A stretch of 64,000 nucleotides of DNA from Zoroaster sp. YZ-2022 (taxonomy: Eukaryota; Echinodermata; Asteroidea; Forcipulatida; Zoroasteridae): the NCBI GenBank assembly GCA_029582265.1, contig CM055830.1, positions 24,908,163 through 24,972,162 on the forward strand, given 5' to 3'. The position numbers and the translations under genes were made by a program. Shown here piece by piece: positions 56,033 to 64,000 of the stretch. Within the stretch, counting starts at the first letter, position 1. Every line of letters starts with the position of its first letter. The notes below the pieces were generated by a model that worked only from the letters and a program-made list of their open reading frames with translations, did no database searches and had not been told where the DNA came from.

Positions 56033-58940
56033 ATCCTTGTATTGGAGATGGTTCTTTTCTGATGTCCTTGGTGCTGCAGATTACCACTCTGTTACCCCAG
56101 TCTGTCTGCAATCTCGTCACCAGGTTGACAAGCTTGGCAATACTACCAAGCCCAATTGAATTCTCCTGAACCAAATTCACCACACAGCTCCCGCGGGTTC
56201 ACGCAGCTCCACCTTGCCAGATTGATATCACCAACCCTCTGACTCCTTGGTCTGAATGACAAAGCTTGTACAGTCAATTTTGGATAATTTGATTGCTGAA
56301 ATTTCAGTCCTTGCTGATAGGTGGGATGAGTGCAAGAAGTCGGATCTGATGAATTGTTGGTGACATCTTTGGCAGTCTCCAGTGAATGCTGTATTTGTTT
56401 GAGATTACACTCACTGTTTGTCATATTCATCAATTTGTTGTTACGATCTTTGTGGGTTTTGATTTTATCAATGATGCGACTCTCTTGAGCTGTTACCTCA
56501 GCCCTGATCCTCATCAACTCTGATAGCCACCTTTGCCATGGTTCTCAACTGTGATGCCCAGTTGTCTTTCATTGTTGAGGTGGTTGCTTAGAGATTGTTC
56601 TAAGTTCTTGAGAACTCCTTCAAGGGAGTAAAGGTGAGCCAATGACTGTTTATATGTGGATGAGGCTTGCTTGCAATCAATGTACTCATGTTGTGGTTTA
56701 CAGTGGTGTGGACTGTACAAATTTGGCAAATCAACATGCATATTTACACAGTAGAACCTTGATTCACCCCTCATGTGTTTGGCATTGGGCGGCGATTTTT
56801 GTTTTGTCTCTTTTTATTATACCTTGATCCCTGAATGAGTCTTCCAAAGTAGCAATGGTATGGTTGGACGATGCGAGAATTTTCTGATGTATTTTGTAGC
56901 AGTTTCGCAAATGATGTTAAGCGGTCTGAACAGCGATGTGTAGCCTCATTTCCCTCATTGCATAATTCACAGGTAAGCTTTGTGTTTTCGATGACTGACC
57001 AACTTCTGTTGCAGTGTGATCTCCTCAACAAGACCAATCAGATAGAAGTTGGTCTTGAGGCCTGTTTTCTTCGTGGGAAGTTGTGTCTCCGTCGACACAA
57101 GGACAAGGAATCTGACAGCATCCTTGTATTTGGCGGTGTGGTATTCATCTAAACAGTTTTCACAGAAGCTGTGGTCTGATCCAGTATTTTGAGTTGTCTG
57201 TACCTCTTTGCAAATAATGCACTCAGTGATCCTTGCTGATTTTTTCTCTAGAGCTGAACCAATGTTGGTTTAAAGTATGTTCTATAGATCTGTTTATAAA
57301 TGATGTATGGAATTAAATGTAAAGCAGACTCAATATCAACTCACATCGATAATGCAACAATAAGTTTGTCACAAGTGTGTATAAAGGTTATTTGACTTTC
57401 AGAAAAAAGTTCAAATTACATTTGAGGATACAATTTTTCAATAAATCTTGTTTAACAATATTTACTGTGAAGTATCAAATTATTTTTCGTAATTTCTCAT
57501 GAAAACAAATTTCAATGTCAATTTCAAAAGGAAGGCATTTCCTGGGAGATTCTTATCCTCATACCAATAATTGTGTTTGGTCATCTATTAAAGGTTAATA
57601 TTAAAAGATGTGTGTGTACTCATGTGACAAATACTGGAGATTTAAATTGTGTTTAGTCACCAAAGTTGATTTTAAAAGCAGACATCTAAAACAAATCCAG
57701 ATTTAAACATATTTTGACAGAATGATTAAAACCAAGAAATTGAATGTTCCATCCTCAATTCATTACAATGATTGAGTTTCACCATCTATTGGTATACATA
57801 CAAAAATTGTTGATGTCTTATTTAATTTCAAAACTTTATTGAACCAACAACTAAATCAATATTAATAAATATCTCATATAAAACTATTTTCTTCAAATTT
57901 TACCAAACATTTTCAAACGTTCCTACTTAAAGATGCATGGCCAGTGTTATTTGGTATTTTTAACAATTTCCAGCAATTATGCATTGCTATTTTTACTTAA
58001 TGAAAGAAAAAGCCTGGTTGTACAGTAAATATGTACCAAAAATTAATTGATGTTAGGTCCCTCATAAATTCTTACTGCTACACACGAATCTACGGACAAC
58101 TGTTGTTTTAATTTCTAATTTCAAGTGTTTTTATTTCTAAAATTACCGATAAAACACGGCGATACATCTTTAATCTCCAGTATTAATGGACCTGATTTGT
58201 CTCAACTATCATTTAACTTATGTCATAGATATGTTTCAACAAAGAGACAATGTCTTATAATACATCATACACTGAATTAAATTTCTAAACTTTAGGTTCA
58301 ACATTCATTACAGGATTTTGTGATCCCACAACCTTGTGGATGCTTATAAATATGGTAAAACTCAATCTGCTGAGTAGATGAACAAAATCATAATCACTAT
58401 ATTCACTGTCCATAAGTCACTCCAAAACATCTAAACTGGAAACATGACAAATGTTAGCTTACCTCACAGTGGTTTACTTTGTTTATTGAAGCCAGTTGAA
58501 CACAAATAGAGTCAATTTTTATTGTTGAAGACAGAGCAAATGATGCTACATGTAACGTTAGGCGGATCCCAAACAAATGGCGCTTGACAAGCGGTTCAGT
58601 TCCTGATAGGTAATGACAAAGCCATTGGGTCCTTAGGTCTACCTGGCTGATATGTACAGTTACACAGTGGTGATGTGCACCATAATTGTTGTTCAATGAC
58701 GTATGCATGATGAACTTCATTGTGATTCAGCTGTGCATGATGTTGTATATATAATATTGTATCCTGCTTGTATTTGTAAAATTGAGTAATCTACAGGATA
58801 GTATCTCATAGATTATACCATGAAGTGGTCCCTTATATATGATTATACTCACGCATTAATACAATACAAATACTAACTTCTCTCTGACTGACTTACCACT
58901 GCTGATAACTGCACTATTCATGACTGATAAATTGACTTCT
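56033..58940 (-). pseudogene. TRIM-family (RING, B-box, coiled-coil) pseudogene
   Basis: TRIM proteins are RING-type E3 ubiquitin ligases. A first exon (58,897-58,940, ATG at 58,919-58,921, MNSAVISS) splices in phase to an exon starting at 57,253 that reads ALEKKSARITECIICKEVQ and HSFCENCLDEYHTAKY. RING cysteines expected around FLVLVSTET are lost. A frameshift follows GLVEEITLQQ, then KLTCELCNEGNEATHRC (B-box-like), ASSTYKQSLAHLYSLEGVLK and IKTHKDRNNKL (coiled coil) lie in three frames with stops between. It therefore cannot make a full protein. C-terminal filamin/NHL repeats are not seen. Confidence 0.8.
57254..58896. other. Intron of the TRIM pseudogene
   Basis: About 1.6 kb of AT-rich sequence with a long first intron's character. 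I found no transposon ends, arrays or coding matches. Confidence 0.5.
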
Positions 58941-60642
58941 CTGTAAATAACCAAAGCCCTTGTTGAAACACTAACAGGAACAGTGGACAGTTCCTTGAAA
59001 TGTCTGAAAGCTCTGACCACTGCCCAGCATTGAAATTAAAAAATTATGCAAACGATTTACCAATGGCGATGGGTGCCTTTTTGCGACCGTAATTAACCAG
59101 ATACATGTTTCGGCTTTGGTCATTGGCTAAGCGTTTTCGCAAGTTCGGTTGTGCACGCTGCGATGACATCATGGTTCTGACCAAACACATAAACCGAACT
59201 TTGTGATCGGGTACCGGGTACGGTACGGGTACACTTAGTTTCAAGATGGCGGATTGTAAAAAGTGTTAAAACATTATTAAGTGATTGTTCGTATAACAGT
59301 ATATCTTTCAAGTACTACTACTAGCACTCACGAGTAAGTTCTATTTTGAGAAACGTTGATGACTGAACATGTCACAAACTGAAAACAATTGTCTGGTTAC
59401 GTTCGCATTTTCGCGTAGCTGTGCCGTTTTGTTTCTGGTTAGGCATGTTAGGGTAGCGAAAACCCGCCCCATATGTTGCACTCGTGAACGGCGCAATTGC
59501 ACGTGTCAGGTAAGCACTGGCGATTTATTGTGACGTTTGTAGACGGGTACATCCCTGTCATTACAGGGTTCGACCTTAGCGGTTGCCCGGTCGCCCGCTC
59601 GCCAAATGCGAGTGAAAACAGCGGCGGGCGAGTCAAAACCCTTCCTTCAGTAGCCTGCTGGGCGAGTCAAAATATTGTCACCGATTGGCCTATATCAGCC
59701 CTGAAATTACACGACGGCATCGACGGCAATTGCCGTCAATGCCCTCACCCTCTGCCGTGACTCCACTTTTCACGCCACGGCCCACGAGTTGCTGTGCTTT
59801 TTTCCCTGCATTGCCGCAGTTCCACTGTTTACACATAGTATTTACTACGTACATACATGTACATTCTCACGGAAAAAATATATCGCTGCCACGCTCAATT
59901 TAATTGCGCGACCAGTGGCTGCTGCGCTGCTGCGCTGCTGCGCTGCTGAGACCAAGTTCACGCAACGACCATGTGGGAACAAAATAGTCAAAATTACCTG
60001 GTACTCATAACCAAAATGATATAGCGGTTACCAGGCAACAGCGTCGCTGGCTTTCTTGCTAATACTTTGGTTGGTGTCAACAGTACCACAACATAAACAC
60101 TACGCCAGGCATTTCGCGGTACCAGCTAAAAGGCATCGCCAAGCAGCGCATCAAACGTAAATAATACATGCCGAGTCTGTACATAGACATGCATGCAGCG
60201 TGTGCGTCCGTGTGCATCGGATATACATTACGTGGCCAGGGATTTTGGTGGTCGTCACAACATGCAAAGGGTCGACTAGCAAATAAAAAAAGAGTGAACT
60301 GAATACTGCCACATCCAAATGCATAAAACTTGATGTTTTTTTTCGGGTTAACATTGTGTGGCACAATTGTCTAATACCCCGCAACTCACACAGTCCTTTT
60401 GTAGCCACGGCTACTGCTACAAATACTACGTCACGCTTGATCGGCTTTGTGTACTGTACTGCTGCGCTACTTGTTGTTCACAGCCAGCCTCTCGAACGAT
60501 GAACGACCCATAGGCGTTGTGTATTCATCCACGTCACACTTCGAGGTCGTAAGAACATTGGGTCCGTTCAGTGCGTTGATTTTTTCACTGCTAAACCACA
60601 GAAACTACAAGGGCCTGTTTTGCCACGGATTCGACGGGGACC
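58941..60642. other. Intergenic, GC-richer block with transposon-like start
   Basis: At 59,567 AGGGTTCGACCTTAGCGG with GCGGGCGAGTC repeats resembles a hAT terminus. A partner of sorts (inverted TGGGTTTTTCCTTAACTT) is near 62,775-62,806, but the match is weak. A (CTGCTGCG)n run is at 59,920-59,948. No gene was recognised. Confidence 0.35.
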
Positions 60643-60756
60643 ATGGCAGAGATCACGCTGATATGGAGTCAACAGTTAAGGGATAGAGAGTTCTTCCCAT
60701 CCCTTTACTGTTTACTCCATGGCCAGCGTGTGGCAATGGAAAAAAGTCGCGGTCAG
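60643..60756 (+). CDS. Possible first coding exon, unknown protein
   Basis: The ATG is in good context (GGGACCATGGCAG). It opens 38 codons (MAEITLIWSQQLRDREFFPS, then LYCLLHGQRVAMEKSRGQ) to a CAG/GTATTA donor; without splicing the frame runs to 60,825. The upstream 1 kb is relatively GC- and CpG-rich, as in an animal promoter. I recognise no family and see no second exon, so it may be chance. Confidence 0.2.
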
Positions 60757-61592
60757 GTATTACCTGTTACAATAGAGCATGACGCCACCAAGCCGGAGGT
60801 CAATGTCACTGAACATGCGCAGTGACTGTTTTTGGGACTTCGCAATTTTTTTTGGGGACTTCGCAATTTATTGATTTGAGAGCCACAAATTTATTCACCG
60901 AGAGCACACAAATCAGAAAAAGAACAGGTCATACTATCTATTTCAATATTGTAGGAGTCAATTTATCATAATACAAAATAATTTGTTCTTTTGGGGATGA
61001 AAAGACCAATTCTAAAACCATGAGTCCCAACTCATAACCTAACTATTACTGTTGATTCGCTTCCTCTCGACCATTAGGACGTGGTCGAACACTATAGATC
61101 ACACTATAGATCACATCATATATCATATCATATCATGTCATGAAAATTCTTGTGAAATCAAATGTTTTATGAAAGCTCCTGGTTATTTGAATATGATGAA
61201 AATTTTCAATAAAGTGATGCTCCTGACTATTTAAATACTACTTTATAATTTGAGGCAAAGTTACATTGTCTTAATTTATTTACGTAATAACACCTGAAAA
61301 CAAACATCAAAGTGTTTAGGAAAACAACCAAAATGGTTTACTTTATTTGAACATTTTGTAAAAATCACATCAACATGACATGTGAAATGACATCAATTTA
61401 GGTTGCGTATACATTTAGTAAGGTTGTGCCATGACTAAGTAAAATTTTGAGGACCATATATTTTATGGCTCTATCAATTCAAGATAATAACCTAATTGCT
61501 ATTTGGAACACTTCCTAAAGAAGTACATCTGAGCATTTCCCACCTATACAAGTTAACATTACAAACACCTTTTTATGTACAAACCGCAATGC

Positions 61593-62020
61593 GTAGCCAC
61601 TTTACTACAGACACTTTGGACTTGGACTATTTTCCAATCCTCCCATTGCTTTTACACGCAAGACTGCTTTTCAAAGGCTTCATATAGAACAGATAATGTA
61701 GCCAAAGTAGCCGCGTAGCCACTGTACCACAGACACTTTGGACTTGCACTATTATTCCAATCCTCCCATTGCTTTTGCACGCAAGCCTGCTTTTACACGT
61801 GTTTCATATTTAACAGTCGCTGTAGCCAAAGTAGTCACAGAGCTACTTTACTACAGACACTTTGGACTTAGACCATTTTCCAATCCTCCCATTGCTTTTC
61901 AAGCAACACTGCTTTACACGTGTTTCATATAGAACCCAATGTAGCCAAAGTAACAGCCACTGTACCACAGACACTTTGGACTTGACTTTTCCAATCCCAT
62001 ACTTTTGAACGCAACAACTA
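61593..62020. repeat. About 123-bp tandem repeat, 3.5 copies
   Basis: ACAGACACTTTGGACTT starts lie at 61,607, 61,730, 61,853 and 61,967. Each unit also has TCCAATCCTCCCATTGCTTT and AATGTAGCCAAAGTA. Copies have diverged, so the array is older than those in TRRAP. Confidence 0.88.
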
Positions 62021-64000
62021 ATGTTCTTGCTGCCCCTCAAGCCACAACAACCACTTCACCGACCATCCCAGGATGGCTGATAGACTGGTCCCCTACATTA
62101 AACTGCACCATGAATTATCACATCGGTTCAAACAGACCGACTGATTGCGATTATGCTCATGAACTCCTGTAGCCAGGTAATTTTGGGTCCTCAACGCCGG
62201 GGCATTCTACAATTCTATTGTGTTTTTAAATTTATTTTTAATTGGTGACATAATCTGTAAGTGTTGCAATACTGTTTTCATGTAGCTCATGTATGATGTA
62301 ATAAAACCCCAAACGGAGACAGATAAATGAAACTTTAGTCTTATTGGCATGTGCTGAATTGGAGTGTTAATTTTCATTATTTTTAAATTTTTTTTTTAAA
62401 GATTGCCTTGGTTTTCGTTTTTTAATCATTGCCGTTCGATGCCCTTTGAAATCTAAAAATTTGCCTTTGTGCCCTGATTTTTAATGTTTTCATTATTGTT
62501 GTGTTCAGTTGGTTAGAAATGAAATATGAAATGAGCCTATTTTTCTTCATTATTATTAGAATAGAACTGTTTAATTTAAAAAAGAAACATTGGTATTGCC
62601 TCAGAAACAAATATGCACATAATAATAAGTAACTGACAACTGTTGTTTGTAATGCACGTTCTGATGCAAAATGCCTAAATTACTAAAACAGTGATTTGAT
62701 TAAAAGTATTTAAAACATACGGGCAAGTGAAAAGGCTTATGGCGAGTAAAAAGTTTGTTTACTAGCCCGGCCGGGAGTGAAAAAAAAGTTAAGGAAAAAC
62801 CCATTACCCCTAAAGCACTCATGGAAAAAATGCAGCGATATTATGATCAATCATGATATATGTTTGATCTATATCGGATGAAAAATCGATATCGCCCAAG
62901 CCTAGTTTGTTGAAATAGAAACTCCTAATATAATTGTTTCATAGCTATACAATGTGTGTAAGCTTGTCAGTATTACAAATCAAAACCTAAAGAATTATAC
63001 CTTCAAATTTAATTTTCAGAGCTGGTTAGTTTTTTTGAGGAGATGGGGGATTTGCAATACAACGTTGTCCTCAGTGACACAGACCCTTCATATGACGTCA
63101 TTGACAGAATTATCAATGAATAGGGAGTATGTTTGGCATCTAAATTTACTTGAATTCTGTTCAAGTACTCTTGTTACTTTTATTCAGAGTAACTTTAAAC
63201 TGGCCAGATGCCATGATCATTTGGTCTGTCAATTGATAGGGTATGTCAATGAGTTGTTTACTTGCATGTTCAACATCATTCAGTGTCATGTCAATAAAAT
63301 GCTTCAATAAGCTTGTGACACCCTTGCTAACACACGTCATGTTACCATGTGTATTGACTGCATATGTACATCATGTGTATTTAAGTTTTGATGACTCCTG
63401 TCACGACCGTATGCTGTCAATGATGTGTTTAAAAAATCTTTTTCTTTTTTTAAGGGGGTAAAGAACAGTGACACAAAATAACAATTTTCTGCGATTGAAA
63501 TATATTTTGGAGAAACAAAACTCTGTTAATCTCACACAAGAATATTTCTATTTCAGTAAACCTTTAAAAGGCCATTTTCTCTGAACCATTATGTTATACT
63601 CTTGTTTACTGGTCACATGTCTTGATCATTCAATCTGTCAATGCATAGGGTATTAAATGAGTTGTTTACACACTGGACGAATTTAACAAGTTGAGTGCAG
63701 CAGTTATTTATTGGCAATCTCTTGAATAATGTGTGCTGCAAATTGAATAGTTTAACTGGTTGTTTTAAATGACAAAGCACACTCATGATCTTAGCTTCTA
63801 TGGCTTATTGGAAATCTGTGGAACTTCTTTTGAATTCTGGAAAACATTTCTTAAATTTCTAGCTAGAATACAGATGAACAGACATTCTGATGAATTTTTA
63901 CGGTCTATGGCCACCAAACAACTGAATTGAAATCTGAGCAGAATAACCCAAATTAAAGATGAATGGCGAGAAAAGTATCGATCAATGTTACTAGCAGACG
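62021..64000. other. Unassigned intergenic sequence
   Basis: The stretch is AT-rich. CGATATCGCCCAAGCCTAG near 62,888 looks like a DNA-transposon terminus but no partner was found. 63,700-64,000 is related to 55,275-55,565. A 118-codon frame at 62,954-63,310 has no family resemblance. Confidence 0.4.

Noticed and set aside
59567..62806. A 3.2-kb hAT element
   Set aside because: The two ends share only a short GGGTT..CCTTA pattern and the flanking 8-mers do not match, so the pairing is not supported.

Overview
This is animal nuclear DNA: AT-rich, intron-rich and packed with tandem arrays and transposon debris, with no bacterial-type operons. The only clearly intact gene is the 5' part of a TRRAP orthologue (Tra1/TRRAP, the giant HEAT-repeat pseudokinase scaffold of SAGA and NuA4/TIP60 histone acetyltransferase complexes). 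It lies on the minus strand: the start codon is at 40,066-40,068 and the most 3' exon in the window is at 7,636-7,725, so the gene runs off the left edge. I assembled 22 coding exons whose splice phases all agree and which sum to 2,937 nt (979 codons), roughly the first quarter of the protein. The species cannot be named from the sequence. Close similarity to vertebrate TRRAP, a TRIM-family pseudogene, CR1-like LINEs, tRNA SINEs with ATT tails and the frequent ACATGTA motif fit a marine invertebrate, perhaps a non-vertebrate deuterostome (inference).

Layout. 1-7,515: about 167 copies of a 45-bp minisatellite in a TRRAP intron. 7,636-40,068: TRRAP exons 22 to 1, with introns full of repeats: a LINE tail split by a piggyBac-like element carrying a 93-bp array (9.1-11.7 kb); a 74-80-bp array that has copied the exon 17 splice acceptor ten extra times (15.3-16.1 kb); a 2-kb 16-bp array (16.5-18.6 kb); a long hairpin element and tRNA-like SINEs (18.7-20.1 kb); three related Helitron-like elements (20.7, 28.2 and 36.7 kb); hAT and mariner miniature elements; and arrays with 21-22, 82, 54, 37/42 and 21-bp units. 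About a third of the TRRAP span is tandem repeat.

40.1-52.4 kb is upstream, gene-poor sequence made of nested DNA transposons (PIF/Harbinger-like with TAA or TTA duplications, an unclassified 584-bp element, a hAT MITE) inserted in the two arms of an inverted repeat; each arm preserves the empty site of the insertion in the other. A Penelope-like fragment and SINEs sit at 50.6-51.3 kb. 52,389-52,888 is a 500-N scaffold gap. 52.9-55.3 kb is a hAT-family element nested in an older copy of the same family. 56.0-58.9 kb holds a decayed TRIM (RING/B-box/coiled-coil) pseudogene on the minus strand. The rest, to 64,000, is mostly unassigned, with a possible first exon near 60.64 kb and a 123-bp tandem repeat at 61.6 kb.

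Nearly all long open frames inside the arrays are by-products of repeat units with few stops and should not be taken as proteins.
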